Origin: Silvimonas amylolytica
GTDB taxonomy: Bacteria > Pseudomonadota > Gammaproteobacteria > Burkholderiales > Chitinibacteraceae
DNA: 64,000 nucleotides
Direction: 5' to 3'
Assembly (NCBI RefSeq): GCF_014645555.1
Contig: NZ_BMLY01000002.1
Location: 1-64,000 of the forward strand
A program made the translations under genes and the position numbers. Shown piece after piece: positions 41,033-52,375 of the stretch (its first letter is position 1; each line of letters begins with the position of its first letter). Under the pieces are notes generated by a model. The model saw only the letters and a list, made by a program, of their open reading frames with translations, was not told the origin of the DNA and did no database searches.

Positions 41033-41787
41033 CGCACAGCTCCGACCGCCTTGTGTGATACATCCAGCGACAAGAAAAGGTCAAGATCAGAAGGAATACC
41101 CAGACCGTACATCCCGACCGCCTCCGAACCAATATTGAAGGTCACGACTTTACCGCCTTCTTCAATCAGCTCGTTATAGACAGGCGCCACGTAGAACTCC
41201 CCGTTCATACGCCGCTCCTCCTCCACCATTTGCCTTGCCAACCGGACAAAATCCGAACCTTTGCCAAAGTTATAGATACCCACAGTGGCCTCATCCGAGA
41301 TCACTTCTTTCTCGACCACCCGGTTTACAACGCCGTGGGCGTCATATCCCACAAATGACCACTTCGGGTCATTCGCGGTCATGGTCATGATCAACCCGTC
41401 GGCCTGATGACGCGCCATCTCATCCAGGTATGCCTCCATGGAGGCATCCACATACTGATCGCTGTTGGCAATCATCAATGGGTCATCGTTGTTGATCAGG
41501 TCTGCAGCCAGCAGACACGTACACGCGGCACCTTGGGTCACTCCGTCAATCTCAATCAGCTCCGAACCCGGCGCCCACTGGCTGAACAAGGCCTTGAGCC
41601 CATAACGCGTTGCGTGCTCACGTTGCACCACAAAAATGAACCGGTGTTCAGTCGCCGGGCGAAGATTATTGATCACCAGCTGGATCATGGGCACGCCGTG
41701 CACCGGGATTAGTGGCTTGGGGTCGGTGTAACCGGCTTTGGCGAACCGGCTGCCCGCACCGGCCATAGGAACAACGATGTTAAGCAT
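41029..41787 (-). CDS. Sugar/polyol-phosphate nucleotidyltransferase
   Basis: The 252-residue protein has an intact nucleotidyltransferase signature: VVPMAGAGSRF followed by DPKPLIPVHGVPMI. The metal-site NSDQYVD and YNFGKGSDFV further on are also present. It would activate a phosphorylated sugar or polyol with an NTP. I start at the ATG at 41787, preceded by GGAAGAA; a TTG further up is unlikely. Its 3' end overlaps the GDPD-like gene by 4 bp. Substrate unknown; it is the catalytically competent paralogue of the protein at 39052-39783. Confidence 0.85.
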   Translation of the reverse strand: MLNIVVPMAGAGSRFAKAGYTDPKPLIPVHGVPMIQLVINNLRPATEHRFIFVVQREHATRYGLKALFSQWAPGSELIEIDGVTQGAACTCLLAADLINNDDPLMIANSDQYVDASMEAYLDEMARHQADGLIMTMTANDPKWSFVGYDAHGVVNRVVEKEVISDEATVGIYNFGKGSDFVRLARQMVEEERRMNGEFYVAPVYNELIEEGGKVVTFNIGSEAVGMYGLGIPSDLDLFLSLDVSHKAVGAVR

Positions 41788-41813
41788 GAATATTTCTTCC
41801 AGCAAAGTTTCTG

Positions 41814-43901
41814 TCAGTTCAACTCGCGAACTTCGACACGGTCAATGGATATCTCTCCCTTGCCGCTATACCAGACGCGCGTTTCAAAGCGGGACAACCC
41901 TGCCGGCCCCACCTGAAGCTGAGTTTCAATACGGCCTCGGCCTTGCTTGAAGGGGCTTGAATACATTTGTTGCTGATCCTGCGGGTCAGAAAATACGCCA
42001 ATTTCGAAATACCCGGGGGAAACACCGGCTGGCGATTTATTGTCGTAATCCACTGCAATCCGGTACTTACCCGGCAGCAAATCAATGTATGGACCGAACA
42101 TCATGTACCCGGGGTCAGCATGCTGACTATCTGCGTGGCGAGTCTGGCCGACGACCGTCCCGACATTGCCGTTCAATGTAGATGCCGGCATCTCCAGCGC
42201 ACCACCCAAGCCTTCCTCGAACAGGAACAGCTGCTGGGTTTTCTGGATAAAGACGTTCAACGTGTCATCTTTGAAAAAGAGGATATGTGTGCCAGTTTGC
42301 GGGCAAGTATAGGTTTCCCCACCTGCTGGCAGTTGGGGCCGGATGGCGCCATCGGTGAATCCCATCTCGGCACCGGGTTCGTCCTGCCGGAGAAGAACAA
42401 AGTTGTAGTAATACCCCGGATAACGCTCAGGATGTATTAACTGCCCAATATGGCTCATCCAGAAATACGGCCTCATATTGCTCAGATACGCCGTGACCGG
42501 AAAGTGATGCTCGGACAGCACCGTCACGACCCGCGCATTCCAGTAATCTGCGACACCCGCCTGCAAGGGCACCCCCTTGTCCCGGAGCTGATCCAGACAA
42601 GCAATCACAGCGCCTTCGTCGTGTTTGACATTTTCGTGCCTGACAATCAATGCGCGGCGTGCAGAGGTGTAGTAGTCATGGTAATAACTGCCACGGGTCA
42701 GGGTCGACACCGTGCCCAGCACAAGGACTGCGCCCAGCGCAAAAACAGCCGCTTTGAGCATCCGATCAAAGCGCACCGTTCTGGCGAGGAAAATTACCAG
42801 CAGAATTTGTGTGAGGGCGAGCGGGAACGAGAAATAGCGGAACCCGGCGTTATCCACCAAGCCGCCCGAGAGAATCGCACCCGCAACGTTGATGGCCCAT
42901 ACAACCATCCAGAACACCGTAGTCACGGTGAGGCGCCACTGCACTGACTCTCCGTCCGTGTCCCTGGGCGTTTCGATAACAAGAACATGCCGGTCCGCAC
43001 GCAATTGCCTGAGGATAACGACCAGCAAAGCCACGATACCCATCAGCGCGTACAGGCTGTAGAACATGGTCGTCGGGTTATCCGGAGAAAACGCTTCAAG
43101 CCCCCCGGCAATCACATGATAAACAGATCTTGCTGCACTCTCGATCGAGTAAGGGACGCGTCCTTTGAGCGGATCATGGAATGTCAGCAAATGATCAATC
43201 CCCTTGGACACCAGTACCGACGCCAGCAATAGCAGCACCGCAGCCAGGAGGTATTTACGCCATTGCGCCGGGACCAGTGCGTTCTGACGGACAACGAAGA
43301 TCAGCACCAGCATGAAACACAGTGCCGGTGCCAGAAAGCTGATCAGAAATACTGCGGTGGAAGACTTGGCGATGGCAGCAACCAGCACAATCAGCAAGGC
43401 ATTGCGCGCGGACGGCCGCGCCACAAAATCAAGGCATAGCCCGGTCAACAGCAATGAAGCCAGCAGCGCGGCAAAGTGGTTATTCGTGCTGTAAAAATAC
43501 AGCCACATGCCCGAACGGCCGGACACCAGCGTCACCAAGGCCACGAGCATGATCAGCAATGACCTGGCAAATGACGACAGTCCCGGATCTATTTTTTTTG
43601 CGGCCCAAACCACGCACATCGCCAGCAAGACCACCTGACATGCCGATACGAAGAAAATGTGCGCCTCTGCGCCGTTGAACAACTTGAAGGCCAGCAAATA
43701 CAACAGCACGTCCGGCACATAGGCAGGTGCAGGCGTGAACTTCCAATCGCGCAGGCTGCCAGGCCCCGCAAGAATGTCGCGCGCAAATGACTCCAGAAAG
43801 AGCGAGTCGCTATGCAGCCGGATTCTTGCGTACAGTAACGGCACCGTGATCAGCAGGACAGCCCATGCGAACCAGCGAGCATTCTTTTCAGTGAAAATCA
43901 T
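41814..43901 (-). CDS. Polytopic membrane protein, GtrC-like (GT-C type) glycosyltransferase candidate
   Basis: The 695-residue protein has about ten or more hydrophobic helices over residues 1-400, with an early lumenal loop rich in Asp/Ser (HSDSLFLESF). The last ~300 residues form a soluble region ending in a beta-rich, probably carbohydrate-binding-like domain (YRIAVDYDNKSPAGVSPGYFEIGVF). I do not recognise the family from motifs. Position downstream of gtrA and a GT2 gene, with a 4-bp overlap to the latter, fits the serotype-specific GtrC slot: a membrane transferase that adds a side-chain sugar from polyprenyl-phosphate in the periplasm. That role is inferred. Confidence 0.6.
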   Translation of the reverse strand: MIFTEKNARWFAWAVLLITVPLLYARIRLHSDSLFLESFARDILAGPGSLRDWKFTPAPAYVPDVLLYLLAFKLFNGAEAHIFFVSACQVVLLAMCVVWAAKKIDPGLSSFARSLLIMLVALVTLVSGRSGMWLYFYSTNNHFAALLASLLLTGLCLDFVARPSARNALLIVLVAAIAKSSTAVFLISFLAPALCFMLVLIFVVRQNALVPAQWRKYLLAAVLLLLASVLVSKGIDHLLTFHDPLKGRVPYSIESAARSVYHVIAGGLEAFSPDNPTTMFYSLYALMGIVALLVVILRQLRADRHVLVIETPRDTDGESVQWRLTVTTVFWMVVWAINVAGAILSGGLVDNAGFRYFSFPLALTQILLVIFLARTVRFDRMLKAAVFALGAVLVLGTVSTLTRGSYYHDYYTSARRALIVRHENVKHDEGAVIACLDQLRDKGVPLQAGVADYWNARVVTVLSEHHFPVTAYLSNMRPYFWMSHIGQLIHPERYPGYYYNFVLLRQDEPGAEMGFTDGAIRPQLPAGGETYTCPQTGTHILFFKDDTLNVFIQKTQQLFLFEEGLGGALEMPASTLNGNVGTVVGQTRHADSQHADPGYMMFGPYIDLLPGKYRIAVDYDNKSPAGVSPGYFEIGVFSDPQDQQQMYSSPFKQGRGRIETQLQVGPAGLSRFETRVWYSGKGEISIDRVEVRELN

Positions 43902-44689
43902 TTCTGTGCGATGACTTCAGAAGTGTACTGGAACCCGTCCGGACGCCCGCTTTTGTTGCCGGCAAAGACTTTGTCGCCCTTGAATACATAGGACATGAAC
44001 AGCTTCAGGATAATCCAGGCCTGCTTGAACACCTTGGCATTGCTGATCTGGTCTTCTTCACGCCAGGTAATTGGCACATATTTGACGCGTGCTTTTTTAT
44101 TGAATGCATAGAGCAGCACGTGCGCGTCAAAGGTGAGATTGTCCGGGAACTGCATGAAAAAGCGGCTTTTGAAGAAAGACACATTGAAGCAGTTGATGCC
44201 GGCAATCAAATCGTCCACACGGCGATGATTGATCAGCGAACAAACAAAGTTCAGTACCTTGTTACCGTAAATACGGGTGGCGGAATAACCCTGCAGCACC
44301 GAATCAGGGTGGAAGCGCGCACCGATCAGCAAATCGTTCTCGCGGTGTTCGCCCTTGCGCAACACCGGTAACAAATCGCGGATATCCGCCTGATCGTCAC
44401 CATGCAGGACAATCATGTAGTCGTAGCCCTGTTCAATCGCGTACAGTAACGCACGCTTGATCGAACCGCCCAGGCTGTAGTTCTGGGTGTTTTTGAGGAT
44501 CGTTGCCTTGATCTTCAGCGGCTGGATAGCTTCTGTAGCGGAAGCCAGCGTTTTGTCGGCGCTGCCATTGTCAATAACGACCACTTCCTGCACGAATTGC
44601 TGGACTTCGTCATTAATTTTTCCCAGAACTCGCGGAATCTGTTTTTCGCAATTGTATGCAGGGATAAAGATCATTATTTTTTCTGGCAC
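43898..44689 (-). CDS. GT2 polyprenyl-phosphate glycosyltransferase (GtrB/DPM1-like)
   Basis: The 263-residue protein is a GT-A enzyme of the dolichyl-phosphate-mannose synthase type: IFIPAYNCEKQIPRVL, VVIDNGSADKT, and the metal-binding LHGDDQAD. It lacks the two C-terminal membrane helices of classical GtrB. It would load a sugar onto undecaprenyl phosphate, to be flipped by the GtrA protein encoded just upstream. The GTG at 44689 has GGGGAGGG at 7 nt spacing and overlaps the gtrA 3' end by 16 bp. Confidence 0.85.
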   Translation of the reverse strand: MPEKIMIFIPAYNCEKQIPRVLGKINDEVQQFVQEVVVIDNGSADKTLASATEAIQPLKIKATILKNTQNYSLGGSIKRALLYAIEQGYDYMIVLHGDDQADIRDLLPVLRKGEHRENDLLIGARFHPDSVLQGYSATRIYGNKVLNFVCSLINHRRVDDLIAGINCFNVSFFKSRFFMQFPDNLTFDAHVLLYAFNKKARVKYVPITWREEDQISNAKVFKQAWIILKLFMSYVFKGDKVFAGNKSGRPDGFQYTSEVIAQK

Positions 44690-45069
44690 TGCACAGCCCT
44701 CCCCAGGAATAACCGGCTGAATACAAAATTAACGGCAAAAGAAAACGGCAGGGAACCGATTTTGCAAAGAATTGGCATCAGGCCAAATCGACGCGAGCAA
44801 TAATCGATCCCCAAGGAAAACATGAAAATGGAAAACGAATACCAGGCAACAAAAACCGTCATGTCAAACAGGTTTCTCTGTGCGCCAAACGTGTGTTTGC
44901 TGACAAGGAAATAGGTCGTCGTCAGCGCAACGCCGGCGCTGACGAGGTTGCAGTACAACGGTGCAACACCTGCCTGGGAAAGCAACTGGAACAGCAACAC
45001 GTCGAGGATGACCCCGGCCAGCGAATTCACAAAGAAGCTGGCCAGCACTTTCAACCGGCTATCAAACAT
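44674..45069 (-). CDS. gtrA: GtrA-family membrane protein (putative lipid-linked sugar flippase)
   Basis: The 131-residue protein has four transmembrane helices in the GtrA pattern: FFVNSLAGVILDVLLFQLL, LVSAGVALTTTYFLVSKHTF, then two more ending NFVFSRLFLG. The family is thought to flip polyprenyl-phosphate sugars across the inner membrane. It is the first gene after rmlC on this strand, 92 bp downstream. Confidence 0.88.
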   Translation of the reverse strand: MFDSRLKVLASFFVNSLAGVILDVLLFQLLSQAGVAPLYCNLVSAGVALTTTYFLVSKHTFGAQRNLFDMTVFVAWYSFSIFMFSLGIDYCSRRFGLMPILCKIGSLPFSFAVNFVFSRLFLGRAVQCQKK

Positions 45070-45161
45070 GCAAAGACCTGTCTGGATTCATACTGGACAT
45101 CCACAATGTGACGCCCCCGTGAGATATATCTGACACAAACGGTATATCGCTCTGTATTTCG

Positions 45162-45716
45162 TTAATAACTAAAATTTGATACATCAAAATCTGCAAACAG
45201 ACCACCCAATTCATCTTTGGGCGAACACAAAACCTGCCCGGTCAGCGGCCAGACTATCGCCAGATCGGGATCGCGCCAGAGCAAGGTACGCTCATGTTCC
45301 GGATACCAGTATTCGGTCACTTTGTACGCGACCTCGGCATCCTCTGACATTGCCAGAAACCCGTGGGCAAAACCGCCAGGAATCCATAACTGCCTTTTGT
45401 TCTGCTCACTGAGCAGATGCCCTTCCCAGCGACCCCAAGTGGGTGATCCGTGGCGCAAATCCACGACCACGTCGAAGACTTCTCCGCGCAGCACCCGGAC
45501 CAGTTTGTCCTGCGGCCGCGCAGTCTGGTAGTGCAAGCCACGCAATACGCCCTTGCTTGACCGGGAGTGGTTATCCTGCACAAACACCACATCGCGGCCT
45601 ATCGCCTGCGCAAACTTGAGCTGGTTAAAACTCTCAAAAAAGAAACCGCGTTCGTCCTTGAACACCTTGGGCTCAAGGATTTTCACATCGGCAAGCTCGG
45701 TATCAATAACTTGCAT
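45162..45716 (-). CDS. rmlC: dTDP-4-dehydrorhamnose 3,5-epimerase
   Basis: The 184-residue RmlC jelly-roll enzyme has FKDERGFFFESFN, FVQDNHSRSSKGVLRGLHYQ (catalytic His in RGLHYQ), VDLRHGSPTWGRW, and PGGFAHGFL. It is the last gene of rmlBDAC, catalysing the third step to dTDP-L-rhamnose. Confidence 0.97.
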   Translation of the reverse strand: MQVIDTELADVKILEPKVFKDERGFFFESFNQLKFAQAIGRDVVFVQDNHSRSSKGVLRGLHYQTARPQDKLVRVLRGEVFDVVVDLRHGSPTWGRWEGHLLSEQNKRQLWIPGGFAHGFLAMSEDAEVAYKVTEYWYPEHERTLLWRDPDLAIVWPLTGQVLCSPKDELGGLFADFDVSNFSY

Positions 45717-45718
45717 GC

Positions 45719-46603
45719 TTAACCCTCAGCCAGCATTTTCAGCAAATACTTGCCGTAGTTGTTCTTGCTCATGGGTCTGGCCATTTTCTCGACCAGCGCG
45801 GCGTCGATCCAGCCGGCGCGCCATGCAATCTCTTCCGGGCAACAAATCTTCAGCCCTTGCCGCGACTCAATGGTCTGGATGAACTGGCTGGCTTCCAGCA
45901 TCGAGTCATGCGTCCCCATGTCCAGCCATGCATAGCCCCGCCCCATGGTTTTAACGTCGAGCGTCCCAGCGGCCAGATAGTACGAATTGACATCCGTGAT
46001 CTCAAGCTCACCCCGTGCGGAGGGCTTGATGTCGCGGGCGATGTCGAGCACGTCGTTGTCGTAGAAATAGAGCCCGGTCACCGCAAAAGGCGATTTGGGC
46101 TGCGCCGGTTTTTCTTCAATGCTGATGGCCTTGCCGGTGCTGTCAAACTCCACCACGCCGTAGCGTTCCGGGTCGTTGACGCGGTAGGCAAAGACCGTGG
46201 CGCCCGCCGGTTTGGTGGTTGCGCCCGCCAGCAGGTTGGCAAAATCGGCACCATAAAACACGTTGTCGCCCAGCACCAGCGCGCAATTGTCTTGTCCGAC
46301 AAAGTCGCGGCCGATCACAAAGGCCTGCGCCAGACCGTCCGGGGAAGGCTGCACGGCGTATTGCAAATGCAGTCCCCATTGACTGCCGTCACCTAACAAC
46401 TGCTGAAAGCGAGGGGTGTCTTGCGGCGTGGAGATTACCAGAATCTCGCGAATTCCCGCCAGCATCAGGGTGCTAAGCGGGTAGTAAATCATCGGTTTGT
46501 CGTAGATAGGCAATAGCTGTTTAGAGACAGCCAGCGTCGCCGGGTAAAGGCGGGTGCCGGAGCCACCGGCAAGAATGATGCCTTTTCTGGAACGGGTGCT
46601 CAT
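45719..46603 (-). CDS. rmlA: Glucose-1-phosphate thymidylyltransferase
   Basis: The 294-residue enzyme has the signature [47 protein letters not shown] and [11 protein letters not shown], all diagnostic of RmlA. It makes dTDP-glucose. The gene overlaps rmlD by 4 bp and is 2 bp before rmlC. Confidence 0.97.
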   Translation of the reverse strand: MSTRSRKGIILAGGSGTRLYPATLAVSKQLLPIYDKPMIYYPLSTLMLAGIREILVISTPQDTPRFQQLLGDGSQWGLHLQYAVQPSPDGLAQAFVIGRDFVGQDNCALVLGDNVFYGADFANLLAGATTKPAGATVFAYRVNDPERYGVVEFDSTGKAISIEEKPAQPKSPFAVTGLYFYDNDVLDIARDIKPSARGELEITDVNSYYLAAGTLDVKTMGRGYAWLDMGTHDSMLEASQFIQTIESRQGLKICCPEEIAWRAGWIDAALVEKMARPMSKNNYGKYLLKMLAEG

Positions 46604-47508
46604 GACTTCTCCGTAGGGATCAGCTGCCGTAAAACGTGGGCCAGCGCCTGCTCCCAGTGAGGCAGATCAAGACCGAAAGTGTTCTGCAGTTTTTCAGTTG
46701 ACAACCGGGAGTTGGCCGGGCGTGGTGCGGGCAACGGGTATTCGGCCGTACTCACCGGCGTAATCGCAGAGGGATCAAGCCGGATCTGCGCACCCAACGC
46801 GCGGGCCGCCATGATCAGTGTCTTTGCATAGCCATGCCAGCTGGTCTCCCCACGCGTTGTGAGGTGATACGTCCCGAACGGGAACGCGGCAGCATCCGCG
46901 CCGGCCAGATAGCGCGCGACGAGATGCGCGGTGACATCCGCAATCAATGCTGCAGGAGTCGGTGCGCCAAATTGGTCGGCAACGACCTTGAGTGCGTCAC
47001 GTTCGTGGGCCAATCGCAGGATGGTCTTGGCAAAATTGTTGCCCCAGACGCCATACACCCAGCTGGTCCGCAAGGTGACGTGCCTGCAACCGCTGAGTTC
47101 GATCGCTACCTCACCCGCCCGTTTGGTCTGGCCATAGACTGAGCGTGGGGCCGCAACATCGGCTTCCTGGTATGGCGTGGTTTGCGCGCCGTCGAATACA
47201 TAATCGGTGGAGTAATGCACCAGCAATGCGCCATGGCGGAGCGCGGCTGCGGCCAGGGTTGCCGGTGCCATTTCGTTGATTGCGCGGGCAGCAGAAACAT
47301 CCGTCTCTGCCCGATCCACAGCGGTATATGCAGCCGGATTGACGATGACATCAGGTGCAATACGATTCACCAACGCATCGATAGCGGCGGGATCAGCCAG
47401 ATCGCAGTCCTCGCGTCCGACCGCGATCACTTCCCCCAGCACTGACAAGCTGCGCTGGAGCTCAAAGCCGACCTGCCCGTTTTTGCCGGTGATCAGAATG
47501 CGGCGCAT
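46600..47508 (-). CDS. rmlD: dTDP-4-dehydrorhamnose reductase
   Basis: The ~302-residue SDR enzyme has [38 protein letters not shown] and YGQTKRAGE (YxxxK), all RmlD features. It makes dTDP-L-rhamnose with NAD(P)H. I use the ATG at 47508, one base after the rmlB stop and preceded by GAGGG; the frame opens four codons earlier inside rmlB. Confidence 0.96.
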   Translation of the reverse strand: MRRILITGKNGQVGFELQRSLSVLGEVIAVGREDCDLADPAAIDALVNRIAPDVIVNPAAYTAVDRAETDVSAARAINEMAPATLAAAALRHGALLVHYSTDYVFDGAQTTPYQEADVAAPRSVYGQTKRAGEVAIELSGCRHVTLRTSWVYGVWGNNFAKTILRLAHERDALKVVADQFGAPTPAALIADVTAHLVARYLAGADAAAFPFGTYHLTTRGETSWHGYAKTLIMAARALGAQIRLDPSAITPVSTAEYPLPAPRPANSRLSTEKLQNTFGLDLPHWEQALAHVLRQLIPTEKS

Positions 47509-47509
47509 C

Positions 47510-48568
47510 TCAGCCCTCATACTGACGCGCGATCCAGTCGCGATAGCTGCCGGAGGTCACATTGCTGATCCAGGCGTCGTTATCCAGATACCAGGCCACT
47601 GTTTTGCGGATGCCGCTATCAAAGGTCTCGGCCGGCTTCCACCCCAGCTCATCCGCCAGTCGGCTTGCGTCAATCGCGTACCGGCGATCATGGCCCGGCC
47701 GGTCGGCCACGAAGGTGATCTGGCTCGCATACGATTGACTGTCTGCGCGTGGGCGCAACTCGTCCAGAATGCGGCAGATGGTATGCACCACCTCAAGGTT
47801 GGGCTTTTCATTCCAGCCGCCCACATTGTAGGTCTGGCCTGACTGCCCGGCCTCGAGCACACAGCGAATGGCAGCGCAGTGGTCTTTGACGTACAACCAG
47901 TCACGAACCTGCTGTCCATCCCCATAGACAGGCAGCGGCTTCCCGGCCAGCGCATTCAAAATCACCAGCGGGATCAATTTTTCCGGGAAATGATACGGAC
48001 CATAATTGTTGGAACAATTGGTCGTCAGGACCGGCAGGCCATAAGTGTGGTGCCACGCACGCACAAGGTGGTCAGATGCCGCCTTGGAGGCCGAGTAAGG
48101 GCTGTTCGGTGCATGCGGATTGGTCTCACGAAAGGGCGAGTCGTCCGGAGCGAGTGAGCCGTAAACCTCGTCAGTAGAAACGTGCAGAAAACGAAAGCTG
48201 ATACGCTCGGATTCGGGCAGAGCGGACCAATAGCCGCGCACCGACTCCAGCAGGTTGAACGTACCCACAATATTGGTCTGGATAAATTCGGAGGGGCCGT
48301 GAATCGAGCGGTCGACGTGAGATTCTGCGGCAAAATTGATTACTGCGCGCGGCCGATGGCGGGCCAGCAATGCGGGCACCAGAGTGGTGTCGCCGATATC
48401 ACCACGGACAAACACATGACGCGCATCGTGCTCAAGCGCTGCCAGCGTCTGCAGATTGCCTGCATAGGTCAGTTTGTCCAGGTTCAACACCGGCTCGTCG
48501 CTGGTCGCCAGCCAGTCCAGCACGAAGTTGCCGCCAATAAACCCGGCGCCACCGGTCACCAGAATCAT
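47510..48568 (-). CDS. rmlB: dTDP-glucose 4,6-dehydratase
   Basis: The 352-residue enzyme has [43 protein letters not shown], the [11 protein letters not shown] YxxxK motif, and [14 protein letters not shown], all classical RmlB. It is the first gene of the rhamnose operon and of the whole minus-strand polysaccharide locus. About 150 bp upstream carries no gene and should hold the main promoter. Confidence 0.97.
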   Translation of the reverse strand: MILVTGGAGFIGGNFVLDWLATSDEPVLNLDKLTYAGNLQTLAALEHDARHVFVRGDIGDTTLVPALLARHRPRAVINFAAESHVDRSIHGPSEFIQTNIVGTFNLLESVRGYWSALPESERISFRFLHVSTDEVYGSLAPDDSPFRETNPHAPNSPYSASKAASDHLVRAWHHTYGLPVLTTNCSNNYGPYHFPEKLIPLVILNALAGKPLPVYGDGQQVRDWLYVKDHCAAIRCVLEAGQSGQTYNVGGWNEKPNLEVVHTICRILDELRPRADSQSYASQITFVADRPGHDRRYAIDASRLADELGWKPAETFDSGIRKTVAWYLDNDAWISNVTSGSYRDWIARQYEG

Positions 48569-48722
48569 TGCTTTACATCCATCGAAGAGATAGCGGCCGC
48601 AGCCCGGCCATCTACTTATTCATTGTCATATATCAAGCGATCAGTTTGACGAGAAACGCCAGCATTCTCAATGAATCCCTGACATCCAGCGCGAAATTGT
48701 CGTTATTAAGCTGCGATGACGA

Positions 48723-49046
48723 TCAATACCGCGCCATGGCCGGATCGACTGCACCAGCCCAGGCGTCCACGCCGCCACTCAAATTACTGATATGACCAAA
48801 CCCCTGACGCTCAAGGAATACGCCAACCTGGTAGCTACGCATGCCGTGATGGCAGATCACGACAATTTCAGCGTCTTCGTCCAGTTCTGCAAAACGCTGC
48901 GGAATTTCATTCATGGGTAAGTGCGTGCTGCCATCCAGATGGCACATTGCGAATTCCCAACCTTCACGTACATCCAGCAAAACCGGGTTGGTGCGGGTTT
49001 CATCCTGCAGCCAGGCTGCCAGTTCTTGCGCGGTGAGTTGCTGCAT
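48723..49046 (-). CDS. Rhodanese-like domain protein
   Basis: The ~107-residue single rhodanese domain has LLDVREGWEFAMCHLDGSTHLPM and the active-site loop VICHHGMRS (Cys65). It has sulfurtransferase potential, possibly feeding thiosulfate or persulfide sulfur to thiamine or other pathways, but the acceptor is unknown. An ATG at 49046 with AGGA upstream is preferred over one seven codons earlier. It follows pcm and its terminator on the same strand. Confidence 0.9.
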   Translation of the reverse strand: MQQLTAQELAAWLQDETRTNPVLLDVREGWEFAMCHLDGSTHLPMNEIPQRFAELDEDAEIVVICHHGMRSYQVGVFLERQGFGHISNLSGGVDAWAGAVDPAMARY

Positions 49047-49075
49047 GTGTAATGCGTCCTGATACATATACCGTT

Positions 49076-49108
49076 ATAAAAAAAGCGTGGCACACGGCCA
49101 CGCCTTTT
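49076..49108 (-). terminator. Terminator after the pcm-like gene
   Basis: The stem GCGTGGC / GCCACGC with a 5-nt loop is followed on the minus strand by seven Ts, starting about 25 bases after the pcm-like stop. Confidence 0.85.
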
Positions 49109-49131
49109 GCTCTGACCGTCTTGCGTTCCCG

Positions 49132-49785
49132 TCAGAAGGTGAAGGCCGATACCGCCGGCGCATTCTTCATCCGTGGCAAGTTGTATTCGAACAGTTTTTC
49201 TTCGCTGTAGGCGTTGTGGTCAACGCGGCGAACCAGCGTGGCGCTCATGATCGGCAACTCGCCCACGATGGCAATCAAACGGCCGCCAACAGCCAGTTGC
49301 TCTTTCAGCGCAGCGGGCACGCTGGAGAACGACCCGGTTACGATGATCGCATCAAACGGAGCCTGCTCAGCAAAGCCACGCACGGCATCACCGACAACAA
49401 CGCGGGCGTTACGCACTCCGGCACGCGCCAGATTGGCTTCAGCCTGGCTAGCCAGTTCTGGTTCAATTTCCACGCCATACACTTGCGACGCCAGACCCGC
49501 TGCCAGTGCCATCAGGTAGCCCGTACCCGCGCCGGCAATCAACACCTTGTCAGAAGGCTGTACTTCAACATCTTGCAGGAACCGCGCTTCGACCTTGGGG
49601 GCCAGCATGGTGGCTTCGTGGCCGATCGGCAGTTCAGAATCCACAAAAGCCAGCGCTTTTTTGTCTGCGGGGACGAAATCTTCGCGCTTGACCGTCAATA
49701 CGCGATCCAGCACTTTCTGATCCAGCACATCCCACGGGCGAATTTGCTGCTCTACCAGCAGATAACGGGCGTGTTCCCAATCCAT
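49132..49785 (-). CDS. Protein-L-isoaspartate O-methyltransferase family protein
   Basis: The 217-residue protein starts MDWEHARYLLVEQQIRPWDV and has REDFVPADKKALAFVD, the SAM motif VLIAGAGTGYLMALAA and DAIIVTG. It is close to Pcm but shorter and with changes around the isoaspartyl-binding region, as in the 'Pcm-like' proteins near tolC or rhodanese genes in betaproteobacteria. AAGGTGAAAAGC precedes the ATG at 49785; the frame extends 51 codons upstream without family features. Repair activity is uncertain. Confidence 0.85.
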   Translation of the reverse strand: MDWEHARYLLVEQQIRPWDVLDQKVLDRVLTVKREDFVPADKKALAFVDSELPIGHEATMLAPKVEARFLQDVEVQPSDKVLIAGAGTGYLMALAAGLASQVYGVEIEPELASQAEANLARAGVRNARVVVGDAVRGFAEQAPFDAIIVTGSFSSVPAALKEQLAVGGRLIAIVGELPIMSATLVRRVDHNAYSEEKLFEYNLPRMKNAPAVSAFTF

Positions 49786-49949
49786 GCTTTTCACCTTGAA
49801 AAAACAGGCGCCAGACGGCGTCTTCTGAGCGATCCAACCGACGTTCCAGCCCCGCCAGATACCGCGCTGACGCGCTACCGTTGACCGGACTGTCTTGTAA
49901 ATTAACTTGCGATTATCGCATAAACTGCGTAACGTCACAGCAGAGTTTC

Positions 49950-52015
<2,066 letters not shown>

Positions 52016-52041
52016 CCCGCGCACAGGGCGTACCCCAAACG

Positions 52042-52072
52042 CAACGGACGTCAGCTGACGTCCGTTTTTTTT
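52042..52072 (+). terminator. Terminator after thiC
   Basis: The perfect stem ACGGACGTCA / TGACGTCCGT with a GC loop is followed by eight Ts, 27 bases after the thiC stop. Confidence 0.92.
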
Positions 52073-52291
52073 ACTTCTTTTGACGCGGTGCAACAAAAAG
52101 GCTTTTACAACAAAGACTTACCGTTACCTTTTTAGATAAACGGTTGTAAGCTGAAAGCTTTCTCAATCCATTCTTTGATTGAAACGCCCAAAGCGCCAAG
52201 CCCTCCCGCTGCTTGCTTTTACAAGATTTTTCCACGTTGCGCATCAATCTCCATCAGCCACGGCACAGTTAGGCGCATCACAAAATTACTG

Positions 52292-52320
52292 TTCATTCGA
52301 TTTAATATTTCATCTATAGT
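52292..52320 (+). promoter_or_regulatory. Possible promoter for the second manC-manB pair
   Basis: TATAGT at 52315 with TTCATT 17 bases upstream lies in an AT-rich stretch 56 bp before the manC start. The -35 match is weak. The rest of the 300-bp gap after the thiC terminator shows no gene. Confidence 0.35.
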
Positions 52321-52375
52321 AATCATGTGCCGGGCACCCGGTTGTGCCAAATCCGTCTTGAGCAGGAACAACATC

